A stretch of 64,000 nt of DNA from Reichenbachiella agariperforans (GCF_900142205.1 NZ_FRAA01000002.1:494282-558281), one strand, 5' to 3'. Counted from the stretch's first letter, positions 16,461 to 27,542 are shown. The notes: generated by a model not told the origin, from the sequence alone. A program made the numbers and translations.

Positions 16461-19400
16461 TTCCTTGGGCACGGTAGGTTTCTAGTTTGTAATTGAGGAT
16501 TACATCGATTTGTTTGTATCGGGTATCGAGCAATTTTTGATGCCAAAAATACTCCTTGCGCTTCAACGGGTCTACCTTTAGCTCATCGTCTATGGTACGT
16601 GCACTGAGGTAATAGTTGATTCCCTTCACTGCAGCACGAGCACCTACTTTGGCTTTCTTCTTTTTCTCAGGCTTGAGCAAATCACTGACACTTACACGCA
16701 GGTTAAACCCTAGGTTGACTTCATTGTTATGATAGCCCATGAACTCGATATTGGTGACATTAGATGAGAATACAGTGCTCGGCACAAGGATTTCATCATT
16801 GTGAAAAAGCACATCTATCTCTTGGTTCGCCATGAAAATGGTATCCAGCGTAGATTTTTTGAGAAATTTCAGCGAATGGGTAATTGGTTTAAAATCAATC
16901 AACTCACCATCATCTAACTTCAGTTTTATACGACCTATCATATCCTTTTGCTGATGTACTAGATTCTCATCATAGCTCAAAATCAGCAAACCATCTACCT
17001 CCAGTATGCCTTTGACATGATCTGCACTTATCATGTTTTCGGTATTAGGTAGTGATGCCACCACTTGACTCGCATGGATGTTCTTCGCTGATAGTCGAGC
17101 AGTACTCATGACATGTACGGTGTCACTATGTTCGAGCAAGCCAGTTAGCTTAAACTCACCACCAAACAATCCAAAATTCGCCTGGGTCAGTTTCATGTTT
17201 TCATTGTATAACACTAGGTCTGTAACAAAATCTGTCACAGCTATCTTTTTGTGTCTAATCATCGGCGAACTCACATGGATGTCAACATCCTTAATCTCAA
17301 ATTTTCGCGCTTTTTTTTCTTTCGCGCTATCCTTCTTAGGAATCAGGTCGGCATAGTATGCTCTCATCGTGATAATATCCACCGTGTCAAGTGTCAGCCG
17401 AGCATGACCGTCCAAAACCGGTTTAGTATCAAGCTCACTGATCTTCCAAGCCGATGATAGTCTCCCAAAATCAAAGCCCACATTGATATGATCTATGTTT
17501 AAGTTATGCCGTTTATAGGTTGCCATGAGATCAATATGATTAAAAACTTTCCCATGGTAAATGAGTTTGTCCACATCGATATTAGCCAGTAAGTAGAGAT
17601 TCTCTGGAATAGAAAATCCTTCTTTGGGTTTGGCAGACTTGGGCAGTGCCTGAGTCATGAGCGTGTCGATATTGAGATAGCGAAAGTCTGCATCAAAGGA
17701 CACTCCGTTTCTCACATTGATGCCATTCTTGAAATGTCCAGCGCCTCTCATACGAATCTCACCATTGCGAAACCAAAAATGGAACCTCCGCAGCAACACT
17801 GAGTCAGCGTTCATCTTCACGCCCATCGTGACGCGCTCGATATTAATATCTCCAAAGCCTATTCGCTTAGAGCTCAGTTTCAATCCTAGGTTTAGGTTTT
17901 TAGGGAAGAAAGAATAATCAAAGCCCAACGTATCTGGTATTTGATCAGGTTCTTTGAGTGTCTTAGGGATATCAAACTCATCCAAGTCAATCACTAAATC
18001 TGCCTGCGATATATTCGCTGACGAATCATTGATCAACGGAAAAAAATTGTCTACCAGCCCATTCAGACCAAAAGTTGAACCGTTAAGTTTTCCGCGGATG
18101 TGATCGAAACGAATGTTCTCGTTTAGCACTTCGACCTTACCATTCAAATCATTCATCACAAAAGTCAACGAATCTGCCGCACCATTCACATTAATGAACT
18201 CAATCAGCCCATTAAAATGACGCGTACTCATGTCGGTGAAATTTTCTCTATCCGATAGCTTCCCTTCCAAATCCATCTTGACACGAACCAACCCCTCCAG
18301 ATGAGCTACCTTAGGTAGTGTAAATATTTCATTCAGTTCCTTTAGGTTCAGTTCGGTCTGCAAATCAAGGTCGATCATCGGATCCTCAAAATTCACCAAG
18401 CTCCCAAACAACTGCACAAAGCTTTCTTCTATGCGCGCTTCACCGTTTTTGATCACGAGATAACTCGTCTTAGGCCCTTTTTCCTCCCCATTAGAGTAAG
18501 CTCCATTGATATAGACATCTCGGATGACATAGGGGCTGCCCACTTTGGCGAAATTGGCATAGTTGAGTTTAAAATCCATATCCATACTAGGATAAGACAC
18601 AGGATCCACATAGCCCGTCACCTTTAATCTAAATGTAAGCCTCGCGTCTGGATTAGTCTGTTTAAAATGGAAAGATTTCATGTTCGGAATCAACGCCAGA
18701 TAGTTGTTCAGATCAGCTTCAGCACCTTCTAGAGTGACGTCCATGATGTTGCCATTAGAGACTGGCTTGAGCACCCCGTCGACTTTTACATGTGCTTCGC
18801 CCAGCTTGAGTACCCCGTCGAAGAAATTTCGTCTATCTACTTGCCCGATCCTAAACGCCGAGTTCTCTGCTGCTACTTTCACATCCGTGACCATCAGTTT
18901 CCCCTTGTTAACGAGCGTGTCTAAGGTGCCTAATGCATCCCCTTCAAAAGAGATCAAATCACTACTCGATCTCATGTTGAACAACCCCTCATCGATAGAG
19001 ATTCTCATATGGTTCTTTTTGAACGCATTCGTTACGATAATGCTAGCATTTACAATGCTGATCTCTGGTATATGGAGCATAAACGCTCTGCTCGCCTTAT
19101 CGGGATGAGCCGTCCCTTTGATCATGTGCTTACCTCCGAGAGAGTCTATAAAGACATTAAACTCCGCCCCGTCCAACTCGACACGATTAAAAATATAATG
19201 CTCTTCCAAAAGATCGAATAGATTCAACTGTAAGGCGATTTCACTAGCACTCAATATACGATGACTACCCTCGCTGATCACCAAAGAGTCCACGGTGATG
19301 GTCGCCGTAGGAAAATTCCTAAGCGTAGAAAGCCTCGCATCTTTAAAGCTAACCTGAGACTCGATATTCTCATTGAGTAGCAACTCTATTTCTGTGAGTA

Positions 19401-19500
19401 TTCTATCGTGAAAAATAACGTTAACCACCCAATCTTGTAGAACCACTACACCGACGAGAATGACTAAAATTATCGATATGACTTTTACAGATTTTTTCAC
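16447..19500 (-). CDS. AsmA-like family protein
   Basis: A 1017-residue protein with one N-terminal transmembrane helix (VISIILVILVGVVVLQDWVV) and a very long beta-rich periplasmic part. It has the AsmA/TamB character: an early RNFPTATITVDSLVISEG, repeated pairs of strands with periodic hydrophobics, and a late ILEVDGLLIL / GRIKLKLDDGELIDFKPI block close to the AsmA C-terminal core. Family knowledge places such proteins as bridges that move phospholipids toward the outer membrane. The start codon is GTG (19498-19500); no ATG lies in a suitable position upstream. It is convergent to the DUF4249 gene with a 14-bp overlap. Confidence 0.8.
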   Translation of the reverse strand: MKKSVKVISIILVILVGVVVLQDWVVNVIFHDRILTEIELLLNENIESQVSFKDARLSTLRNFPTATITVDSLVISEGSHRILSASEIALQLNLFDLLEEHYIFNRVELDGAEFNVFIDSLGGKHMIKGTAHPDKASRAFMLHIPEISIVNASIIVTNAFKKNHMRISIDEGLFNMRSSSDLISFEGDALGTLDTLVNKGKLMVTDVKVAAENSAFRIGQVDRRNFFDGVLKLGEAHVKVDGVLKPVSNGNIMDVTLEGAEADLNNYLALIPNMKSFHFKQTNPDARLTFRLKVTGYVDPVSYPSMDMDFKLNYANFAKVGSPYVIRDVYINGAYSNGEEKGPKTSYLVIKNGEARIEESFVQLFGSLVNFEDPMIDLDLQTELNLKELNEIFTLPKVAHLEGLVRVKMDLEGKLSDRENFTDMSTRHFNGLIEFINVNGAADSLTFVMNDLNGKVEVLNENIRFDHIRGKLNGSTFGLNGLVDNFFPLINDSSANISQADLVIDLDEFDIPKTLKEPDQIPDTLGFDYSFFPKNLNLGLKLSSKRIGFGDINIERVTMGVKMNADSVLLRRFHFWFRNGEIRMRGAGHFKNGINVRNGVSFDADFRYLNIDTLMTQALPKSAKPKEGFSIPENLYLLANIDVDKLIYHGKVFNHIDLMATYKRHNLNIDHINVGFDFGRLSSAWKISELDTKPVLDGHARLTLDTVDIITMRAYYADLIPKKDSAKEKKARKFEIKDVDIHVSSPMIRHKKIAVTDFVTDLVLYNENMKLTQANFGLFGGEFKLTGLLEHSDTVHVMSTARLSAKNIHASQVVASLPNTENMISADHVKGILEVDGLLILSYDENLVHQQKDMIGRIKLKLDDGELIDFKPITHSLKFLKKSTLDTIFMANQEIDVLFHNDEILVPSTVFSSNVTNIEFMGYHNNEVNLGFNLRVSVSDLLKPEKKKKAKVGARAAVKGINYYLSARTIDDELKVDPLKRKEYFWHQKLLDTRYKQIDVILNYKLETYRAQGITLP

Positions 19501-19543
19501 GTTGAATCGAAGGTAGATATAATCTGTCTTTTCTGTAACGCTA

Positions 19544-21922
19544 TTAGTTAATCACCTCAAATTTTAATGCTAAACTTTGCCCTTCCTCATCGAGTACATA
19601 GAGGGTATGGTCTCCAGCCTCTGCGACAATACCCATCTGGTGGGGTACAGTTGTCTGTCCTAGATAGTCTCCATCCATATGCCAATAGACCTGCTGATGG
19701 ATATCCTGATGCGCGATCTCAAAAATGGCCTGACCTTTCTTCCCGTCGATTTCATTGGGGATATAAATTTTGGACTGGTCTTTCGGATAGATAAATGACA
19801 TGTGCTTTCGGTCGTCGGTCTCTTGACACGCAGGCATAAACTCAGGTACTGCCCGATAGTCTGAGTGATACCTACGATAATACCACGCCTGCACTGGTGG
19901 CAAAATAAACCAATTGCTTTGTACCATATTCTGTACCGAATAGCAAGCGCTATTGACTTGATACCTCTCAGTACTATCTAGATGCAGTTGTTCATGGTAA
20001 GGGCATATCTCAGATTGTCCAACTGATAAGGGTACACTCTCAGCGCGTGTCGACTCACAATAGTCCCCCGCACGATGACCACTCAAAATACAGATTTCTG
20101 CAGCGATCGTCTCATGGGTCGGTGCAGAAAGATCCAACGTCCCGTCCAACGCTTCGAATACATCAAACATCAAAGGAGCAGCAGCCCGCACACCCACCAA
20201 ACCAGATCGGCCTTCCCCATCAGCATTGCCTACCCATACGCCTACCACATATTGGCCATTGATCCCTATCGACCATGCATCTCGAAAACCATAGCTCGTC
20301 CCAGTCTTCCATGCCACATCAGATGATCCATTCAACCGCTCCCAGTTTTCGAAATCCTCGGGGCGGTTCAGGTCAGTCATTGCTGTAAGTGCCGACCAGA
20401 TACCTCCAACACTCAAAGGTGACGTACGAACATCCATATAGCGATTCTGATCTACCTCTGTATCGTAGCTCAAAAGACCATAGTCACGACTATCATAGGT
20501 GCGTGTGACAGGTCGTGTTTTTCCTCCATCATATACTCTGTACATATTGGTGTACATATTGGTCAACTCCCAGAGACTAGACTCTGAGCCACCTAATATG
20601 ATGGACAACCCATAGTGGTCTGGACCGAATCTCAGACTAGACATACCCAGTTCCTGAAGCTTGTGGTGAAACCGCTCATACCCATAGTCGATGAGTAGGT
20701 TGACAAAAGGCAAATTGAGCGATCTCCTCAAAGCCTCATCTGCAGACACTGCCCCGCGATACTTCTTGTCAAAATTCTTGGGAGAAAAACCTTTGTGAAT
20801 CAATGGGTAATCTTTGGTGAGTTGGCGGGGCGCAATCTGACCATCATCGATAGCCGCCGCATATAGAAATGGTTTTAGCAAGCTACCCGTACTACGCTGT
20901 GCCGTGATCACATCTACATGTTCTCCATGTAAATGCCCCGCATCCGTATTGCCAAGATAGGCTTTGGCCTCTCCCGTTGCGATCTCCACAACTAGTACCG
21001 CAGCATTGTGAATGTGGTTTTCTACCAGTGCCTCCATGTGCTCATGTGTCTTTTGGTAGACATAGCGCTGTAGCCTCGTGTCTAACGTCACAACAGTCCG
21101 CTGGCCGAGTTTCCCATCCTTGATCGCACGAGTAAGAAGGTGAGGAGCCAACTGCGGAAGAGGCTTTGGTCTCCCAGGCAACTCCTCCACGAGAGACAAT
21201 CGGTAGGTCAAAGAATCAATGATCCCACGGTCTAAAAGCTTAGCCAACAAGAAGGCTCTTTTGTTTTCCAGCAACTCATCATTTCGTCCTGGGAAAATCA
21301 AGGCGGGACTATTCGGTAACACCGCCAGCGCGGCAGCCTCTCCCCATGACAACTGATCCGCCGATCGACCGTAGTAGCGCCATGCCGCAGCATCCAGTCC
21401 CACGACATTGCCACCGAATGGAGCATGTGCACTGTACATCACCAGTATCTGTTCTTTAGAATAAAGCAACTCCAGTTTCAGCGCCATGAAGCTCTCCAGA
21501 ATCTTCTCCCCAAACGTCCGAGCAGGATTGTGACGAGACATTCGTATCACCTGCATACTCAGTGTACTACCTCCACGGCGGATACTGCCTGCACGTATGT
21601 TCGAAAGTAGCGCATGAAATATCGATACAGGGTTGATTCCTGGATGATAATCAAAATACTCATCCTCGAACAGCCGAATACACTGAGCAAAACGATCAGG
21701 TACTGTATCCCGCTGCGGAAACCTCCACTGTCCATCATCCGCTATAATGGCTGCTAGTAACTGTCCATCACGTGTCTCCAGCGTCGTAGCATAGTGATCT
21801 TCGAAGACCGGATCAGAGAGAGGGACGACCCAAAAGAAAAACAACGCTACCAAAAAGCACAATGCGAGTGCCTTTTGGTAGCGCTTCCACTGACTGATAT
21901 GGAGAATGATTTTATTCCACAT
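19544..21922 (-). CDS. pbpC: penicillin-binding protein 1C (bifunctional peptidoglycan glycosyltransferase/transpeptidase)
   Basis: A 792-residue class A PBP. After one transmembrane helix (ALALCFLVALFFFWVV) comes the GT51 glycosyltransferase: Glu86 in RLFEDEYFDYHPGIN and RRGGSTLSMQVIRM. The transpeptidase has the SxxK motif at Ser347 in TGSLLKPF, SxN in RRSLNLPFVN, and KTGTS at 539-543. A C-terminal beta domain of about 90 residues matches the PBP1C-specific BiPBP_C region. The ATG at 21922 is chosen because it precedes the cytoplasmic tail directly; a start at 21961 would overlap the upstream gene by 50 bp instead of 11. It sits in one operon with alpha-2-macroglobulin, a pairing conserved in Gram-negatives. 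Confidence 0.93.
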   Translation of the reverse strand: MWNKIILHISQWKRYQKALALCFLVALFFFWVVPLSDPVFEDHYATTLETRDGQLLAAIIADDGQWRFPQRDTVPDRFAQCIRLFEDEYFDYHPGINPVSIFHALLSNIRAGSIRRGGSTLSMQVIRMSRHNPARTFGEKILESFMALKLELLYSKEQILVMYSAHAPFGGNVVGLDAAAWRYYGRSADQLSWGEAAALAVLPNSPALIFPGRNDELLENKRAFLLAKLLDRGIIDSLTYRLSLVEELPGRPKPLPQLAPHLLTRAIKDGKLGQRTVVTLDTRLQRYVYQKTHEHMEALVENHIHNAAVLVVEIATGEAKAYLGNTDAGHLHGEHVDVITAQRSTGSLLKPFLYAAAIDDGQIAPRQLTKDYPLIHKGFSPKNFDKKYRGAVSADEALRRSLNLPFVNLLIDYGYERFHHKLQELGMSSLRFGPDHYGLSIILGGSESSLWELTNMYTNMYRVYDGGKTRPVTRTYDSRDYGLLSYDTEVDQNRYMDVRTSPLSVGGIWSALTAMTDLNRPEDFENWERLNGSSDVAWKTGTSYGFRDAWSIGINGQYVVGVWVGNADGEGRSGLVGVRAAAPLMFDVFEALDGTLDLSAPTHETIAAEICILSGHRAGDYCESTRAESVPLSVGQSEICPYHEQLHLDSTERYQVNSACYSVQNMVQSNWFILPPVQAWYYRRYHSDYRAVPEFMPACQETDDRKHMSFIYPKDQSKIYIPNEIDGKKGQAIFEIAHQDIHQQVYWHMDGDYLGQTTVPHQMGIVAEAGDHTLYVLDEEGQSLALKFEVIN

Positions 21923-24900
21923 TGACCCAACCACCAGCCGTATTGGCGTAGATATTGTCATCGTACATCGCTTCTACTACGACAGCTGGCATGTAGTACT
22001 TGCCTTTGTAAGCAGAGTTCAGCTTGATCTCAAAGGTCTTTTTTTCTTTTTCTTTCAGGTCAAAATACAGCATTACTCTATCATCACGAATGTCCGCATA
22101 CTCTGGTGAATCATAACCAGTATTGATCAACTCACCGTTTAGACGTTCATTTAAGATTTCCCATCCTGAGGGGAAAATCTGTGTCAATGCGATCTCTTCA
22201 TAGTCCCCACTCAGACCCGTATTCTGAACTGAAATGATCGCTGAGAAATCAGTATTCTGCGCGATATCTTTTACTTTGACAGGCGTTCCTTCCTTGCTCA
22301 CATATTGGATATCAAACGCAATATTTCGCTGCTTGGCTTCTTCATCGCCTTCTAGTGGCACGCCTTTTCTGATCAAGCGCACATAGATAGGCGAACCGCC
22401 CTTGTTGTTGACATAGAGCGGTTGCTGCTTGTCTACATTCTTTAGCTCCACAGTCGTGACATAGGTGCCTGGGTTAAACTTCACATTGGCTCCATCTTCT
22501 TTCACCTCGAAACTCACATGACTCGCATCCATATCTTTGGTATAGCTTTGGATACCTATCAGACTAAAAGCAGTGGTCTGAGTACTCATCCACTGATTCT
22601 TATTAGACATTTTCTCCGCTATTTTTTCGAGGATAGGAAAAGCTTCTTCCTTGCGCCCTAGATATGCCAACGTCTCCAAAATCATCGCACGATCCCTGAT
22701 CCCAGATCCATAGGTATAGGACATCTCTCTATAGTCCTCTACCTCTGTCGTAAGACCTTTGATCAACTCATTGGCGACATCAGGAAATCCAGCTACTGCG
22801 TAAGTCAGTGCTAGTCTCCATTTAGATACGGTAGACAATTGATCCGTCTGCTTCAGTCTGTTCATTGATCCGACGACCTTCTCGCCGGCAAGTGCTAAAC
22901 CATAGAGTCGATAGGACTGCACCAAATCACTCCTACGTCTACCCCCAGATGACCACTGGTTCGCCTGTCGCTTCTGATACTTGACCCAACTGGTCAGCAT
23001 GTTCTCTGGCACGGCATAACCGGCTTTCTTTGCTTCCAGCATAAAGTGTCCGGCATAGTTGGTGCCCCAGTCGTTCTCTTGTACCTGACCTGGCCAGTAA
23101 GCAAAGCCGCCATTGGTGGTTTGGAAAGTCCTCAATCTCTGAATAGCTGCATTGATATTTCGCTCAATCGCAGTACGACTCTCAGCGGTGATCGCCGTTA
23201 GCTCTCCCAGATATAACTGTGCAAATACGGATGATACCGTCTGCTCGATACAGCCATGAGGATACTGGATCAAATACTGCATGCGCTGCTCCAAGTTGAG
23301 CGGGGGCAAGGTACTGATTTCTAAGGTCGCTTCATTCGTACCCAACATACCCAGTGGGTCATAAGCCATTTGCCATTTTTCACCCGCGTTGAGGAACTTG
23401 TCACTGACATCTGTCATCGGAGGATTCGGTGCGCGTAGGTTCATCTCCACGTCATACTGTGCGACATGCTTTCCTGCTTTGGCAGTGACACCTAGTTTGG
23501 CTATCCCAAAATCCCTCGTCGCTTGGGCTTTGAAATACACGACTTTCTCTCCATTCTCTGAAAAGGTTACCTTTTGGCTACTGCTACCGATCATGCGTAG
23601 ACCTTGCTTGCTTTCTAAACTAACATTGACCGATTTGACCGAAGCGTCGTTGACAAACAAAGTCACTGGAATACTGATCTCCTCATCAGGACCGACTACT
23701 CTCGGCAGTGTCGCTAGTACCATGACTGGCTGCTTGACGGGAGTCGTCACATCAGTCGATCCATAGGCACCGTCATAGGCCGCCACTACCATCGTCCGAA
23801 CGCTGCCCACATACTGCGGCATTTTGATTTTGTGCTGCGCCGTCTTGCCAGCTTCGAGTACGAATGGCCCGAGGTATTTCACGACAGGTTTGAATCGGTT
23901 GGCGGTGAGGTTTTTCTTGGCTGCATCATCCAGACCACCACCTCCTCCTACGGCAAGTAACCTTTCGATTTTGCCTCCATAAGCGCCAATCACCTCATCA
24001 TACACATCCCACGTTTTGATCCCAAGAGACTCCTTGGCATAGAAACTAGACCATGGCGATGGTGTTTTAAATTTCGTCAAATCCAACAAACCATCCTCTA
24101 CCATAGCAATGGTGTAGGCCATTTTTCGGCCTTTACTTTCCTTTACTTCGATAGTGAACTCTTGCTCGGGTCTTAGCTTTTCGGGCATTTTGATTTCTGG
24201 ATGCAAAACCGTCGCAGGATCTGTCACCTTGATGGATTGGAGCCCATAGAGTCTAATCGGTAGGTCGTTGGCACTTTGGGCATGTGGCTGGATCAAAGTC
24301 ACGTTCGCATAGAGATTGGGCGCCATATCAGCGGTCGCTTCGAACGCCAATGTCGTAGACTCCTCCTCGCTATCTACCCAAAACGATTGGATGATGCGGT
24401 CGCCCGTTTCCAGGCTCACCAAAATCCGCGAACCTTTGCTGCTTGGGATGTTAATTTTGACTTGCTCTCCGACTTTATATTCTTCTTTTTCCAAATCAAA
24501 ACTGAGCATATTCGCTCCGCCTCGATCACCACCTTTGGCTTTTCCAGCCCACCCGGGCCAGTCTACATAGACAATCTTACCGCCACTGTGACCAGATTCT
24601 GGATCTGTCACTCTTACATAGTATCTACCCCAGCTCGGATGATTAATTCTCAACTTCCACTCGGCACGTCCGTTTTCACTATCCACTTTGGCTGACTTGA
24701 TCGGTCGCTCGTAGGACGACCCTATATAGTTGCTAACCTGGTTCGCGGACTGATCCCACCACCATTTCCACTCTAGTTTGTACAGTTCTACTTCCAAATC
24801 ATCACGGCTGACAGGCCTGCCCTCTGCATCTACAGTTGCGATTTGTATGATGTGATCCTCATCCGTCAGTAGCATGCCACGCTTGTCCCCTTCAGGTGCT

Positions 24901-27440
24901 TTCACCCCGACGAAAGAAGCGTAAGGGTAGTAAGGAATAGATACCTTATCGATGCTAAAGTTGCCACCTTCTTCGTAGACCTTGCCAGTAAAAACAGCCA
25001 ATAGCGCACCTGGCGCATCCTCTTGCTCACCCATGGTGACATTGACCTGAGCATACCCTTCACTGTTAAGGTTACCAGAAAAGACTTCTTCGGTTCCTGA
25101 ATAAAACTGCTTGGACTGGTCATCAAAACTGTAGTTGGGGAATTTGTCAAAGCTCGTCGTGATAGGATAGACTGTCATGTCAAACTCAGCCTTGAGCCCT
25201 TTGGCTACTGCACCATGCAGCCATTTTACCGTCAAGTCACCGGCTATATTTTCGTCCAGTGCTGTAAGCCTTTCCTGATGAAAATCTAGATCAATTTTTA
25301 AGCGGTTGGGTTTGACCGTCTCGATACGAATGTCCTTGGTGAACTTCACGCCACTAGCCGTGACCGTGGCACTCCACCTCCCAGTGGGTGCATCAGGGTG
25401 CGTCCTCACGGTGAAGTCGAACATACCCTCTGCTGATTCCGTTTTGACCAGTTTTTTGACTAACTGCCCTTGTGGGTTTCGTAGCTCCATCACCACAGGG
25501 TATCCCTCTGGCAATTGCTTTTGGCCGTCTTCTAGGATGAATGAGAGATGAATATCATCCCCAGGTCTCCAGACTCCACGTTCGCCATAGATGTAGCCTT
25601 TGATCCCTTTGCGAATGTCCTGCCCCGTCACGTTGAAATTACTCAGAGATAAGGAGGATGCATCGTTGAGTTTGAGATAAGCGTACTGCTTTCCTTTTTT
25701 GGCCATCAGGACAAAAGGCTTTCCTGTTAGTTTGATCTTCGCCTCTCCTTTGCTATTGGAGATTCCTGACCCCACGAGCTGCTGTTGAAAATCATACACC
25801 GCAAAATTAACCTCTGCCATGGCTTTGGTATCTAAGATATTGTTGGCATAGACGTAGAGCTCGCCCTGATCTGCACGCTTGGCAATCAGTCCTATATTCG
25901 AAGAAAAAACAAGCTTGCTCGCCTCATCTCTGTACATATAATAGGAGACATGACAAGGGTTTTCTCGCTCTCGCCAGTCATAGTCATTGCTATAAAAATT
26001 CTGATACGAATCCCAGTTGCTGCCCTCTTCGAGTTCTTCCCAAGTTTCTTCTTCTATGACTACTTGATTGTTCTGCTCATCTGCATTGGCACAAAAATAA
26101 ATCGAGTGCTGCGGTCTAAAACCGATGCGTACATCATACATGGCTCCTGGATCGATCTGAAAAATCTCGGCTAGATCTAGAGTATAGCGGTTCCAAGCAT
26201 TGAGATCCGTGACACCTTGGCCTCTGAGGTTAATCGTCTTTTTGATGACGGGCCGACCGACACGATTCATTTGACCACTCGACCCTAGGTCGTTGACCTG
26301 TAAATACTGGAAGATGTTGTCTTGAAAAATCTGCACGACTGTCACATCTACAGCACTCAAGCCCACCGCCTCAAAGGGCAGTATCAGGTTTTTCGAATCG
26401 GGAATGATCACACCTGAGTTTGCTACGATCTTGACATCTGGCTTGGATTGCGTGAGAATGAATGTAGTGGTATAATCCTCTTTGAGACTAAAACCTGCTA
26501 CATTTTTCACTTTCCTAAATATCTTCAACTCTACCTTGCCTGACAGTTCTGCCGTAGGGTAAACCTTGAGGACATTTTTGTCAATCACATGACGGGGCTC
26601 ATTGTTATCTATCGTGATGAATCCATCCAAATTCTGCTTGGCCATCAGTGGGTCACTAAAGACCACCGAGATATATTTGTCTCCACCACGGTTCAAAAAC
26701 ACATTGGTCACCTTAAAATCATTAAGTGCTGGGATCGTATAGTCTTCGTCTCCATCACGATCCACACCTATCGGTTCTCCTTTCCACAGTATCTGCACCT
26801 TAGATTCCTCATTGGCACGTCGAATATCCTGTATGGTAAAACTGTAGTGTCGCTTGGCAGCATCATGATTCCATTGGATTTCCAAAGACTTACCAGCTTG
26901 GGATGCGCTCAGGATTTTCTCCACCGATTGGCTCTCGGCGATATCTGCCGTCTGTATCACACCTTTTAGCTGGACACGCGTCAAGTCCTCTACATCATAA
27001 GGCACGAGCTCTTTGAGTTCTACTTCATAGTTCTGAACCAGCGTTACAAAGCTAAATTGGAAAACTTCTTTGTCTGCTGGTGTATCGAGGAGATCTCCTA
27101 TTTTGAATGACACTTGGTAAGTCTGGCCTGATTCGAGCCTACCCTCTGGCTCAAACACAACGGTACGATTATCCTCCCAGAGCACGGTTCCTTCTATGGC
27201 TGGATTGAACTGAAACAAACCCGCTGATCCTACATCTCCTGCTTTGATACTATCGAGTGCTTTGGACAGTTTGATTTTGATGGGAGAGGAGGTGCTAATC
27301 ACCTCTGAACTGTACTCCGATATATAATCTACGAATAGACTTTTAGGACTATCAAAACTAGGTTCATTCTCTTTTTTGGCATGGTCTGCGCAGGCAGTGA
27401 AAAGCAAAATGCCTATCAGTAGGATTGCAAGGTTTCGCAT
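21912..27440 (-). CDS. bacterial alpha-2-macroglobulin lipoprotein with thioester
   Basis: An 1842-residue periplasmic protease trap. The signal peptide ends in a lipobox (FTAC, Cys17). Successive macroglobulin-type beta domains include the MG2-like GYIYGERGVWRPGDDIHLSF. The thioester motif is HGCIEQ, with Cys1397 and Gln1400, so it is the thioester-bearing class. TxNGGFAYWPG-like sequence (TFQTTNGGFAYWPGQ) belongs to the surrounding alpha/alpha-toroid thioester domain. Family knowledge: when a protease cleaves the bait region, the thioester links the protein to the attacker. The partner pbpC overlaps by 11 bp, and the pair likely protects and repairs a breached envelope. Confidence 0.95.
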   Translation of the reverse strand: MRNLAILLIGILLFTACADHAKKENEPSFDSPKSLFVDYISEYSSEVISTSSPIKIKLSKALDSIKAGDVGSAGLFQFNPAIEGTVLWEDNRTVVFEPEGRLESGQTYQVSFKIGDLLDTPADKEVFQFSFVTLVQNYEVELKELVPYDVEDLTRVQLKGVIQTADIAESQSVEKILSASQAGKSLEIQWNHDAAKRHYSFTIQDIRRANEESKVQILWKGEPIGVDRDGDEDYTIPALNDFKVTNVFLNRGGDKYISVVFSDPLMAKQNLDGFITIDNNEPRHVIDKNVLKVYPTAELSGKVELKIFRKVKNVAGFSLKEDYTTTFILTQSKPDVKIVANSGVIIPDSKNLILPFEAVGLSAVDVTVVQIFQDNIFQYLQVNDLGSSGQMNRVGRPVIKKTINLRGQGVTDLNAWNRYTLDLAEIFQIDPGAMYDVRIGFRPQHSIYFCANADEQNNQVVIEEETWEELEEGSNWDSYQNFYSNDYDWRERENPCHVSYYMYRDEASKLVFSSNIGLIAKRADQGELYVYANNILDTKAMAEVNFAVYDFQQQLVGSGISNSKGEAKIKLTGKPFVLMAKKGKQYAYLKLNDASSLSLSNFNVTGQDIRKGIKGYIYGERGVWRPGDDIHLSFILEDGQKQLPEGYPVVMELRNPQGQLVKKLVKTESAEGMFDFTVRTHPDAPTGRWSATVTASGVKFTKDIRIETVKPNRLKIDLDFHQERLTALDENIAGDLTVKWLHGAVAKGLKAEFDMTVYPITTSFDKFPNYSFDDQSKQFYSGTEEVFSGNLNSEGYAQVNVTMGEQEDAPGALLAVFTGKVYEEGGNFSIDKVSIPYYPYASFVGVKAPEGDKRGMLLTDEDHIIQIATVDAEGRPVSRDDLEVELYKLEWKWWWDQSANQVSNYIGSSYERPIKSAKVDSENGRAEWKLRINHPSWGRYYVRVTDPESGHSGGKIVYVDWPGWAGKAKGGDRGGANMLSFDLEKEEYKVGEQVKINIPSSKGSRILVSLETGDRIIQSFWVDSEEESTTLAFEATADMAPNLYANVTLIQPHAQSANDLPIRLYGLQSIKVTDPATVLHPEIKMPEKLRPEQEFTIEVKESKGRKMAYTIAMVEDGLLDLTKFKTPSPWSSFYAKESLGIKTWDVYDEVIGAYGGKIERLLAVGGGGGLDDAAKKNLTANRFKPVVKYLGPFVLEAGKTAQHKIKMPQYVGSVRTMVVAAYDGAYGSTDVTTPVKQPVMVLATLPRVVGPDEEISIPVTLFVNDASVKSVNVSLESKQGLRMIGSSSQKVTFSENGEKVVYFKAQATRDFGIAKLGVTAKAGKHVAQYDVEMNLRAPNPPMTDVSDKFLNAGEKWQMAYDPLGMLGTNEATLEISTLPPLNLEQRMQYLIQYPHGCIEQTVSSVFAQLYLGELTAITAESRTAIERNINAAIQRLRTFQTTNGGFAYWPGQVQENDWGTNYAGHFMLEAKKAGYAVPENMLTSWVKYQKRQANQWSSGGRRRSDLVQSYRLYGLALAGEKVVGSMNRLKQTDQLSTVSKWRLALTYAVAGFPDVANELIKGLTTEVEDYREMSYTYGSGIRDRAMILETLAYLGRKEEAFPILEKIAEKMSNKNQWMSTQTTAFSLIGIQSYTKDMDASHVSFEVKEDGANVKFNPGTYVTTVELKNVDKQQPLYVNNKGGSPIYVRLIRKGVPLEGDEEAKQRNIAFDIQYVSKEGTPVKVKDIAQNTDFSAIISVQNTGLSGDYEEIALTQIFPSGWEILNERLNGELINTGYDSPEYADIRDDRVMLYFDLKEKEKKTFEIKLNSAYKGKYYMPAVVVEAMYDDNIYANTAGGWVNVE

Positions 27441-27534
27441 AGGTTAACAGGTCTGAATTAATTCGAGTGGTTCAATTTTACACAAAAAATCATCCTCGGG
27501 ACAAGCCCATAAGAGGTATTAGTTTTCTAATCGA

Positions 27535-27542
27535 CAAACATA
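27535..27542 (-). promoter_or_regulatory. possible -7 element for the alpha-2-macroglobulin-pbpC operon
   Basis: The minus strand reads TATGTTTG, matching TAnnTTTG, about 95 bases before the start at 27440. No clear -33 element is seen at standard spacing, so this is tentative. Confidence 0.3.
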
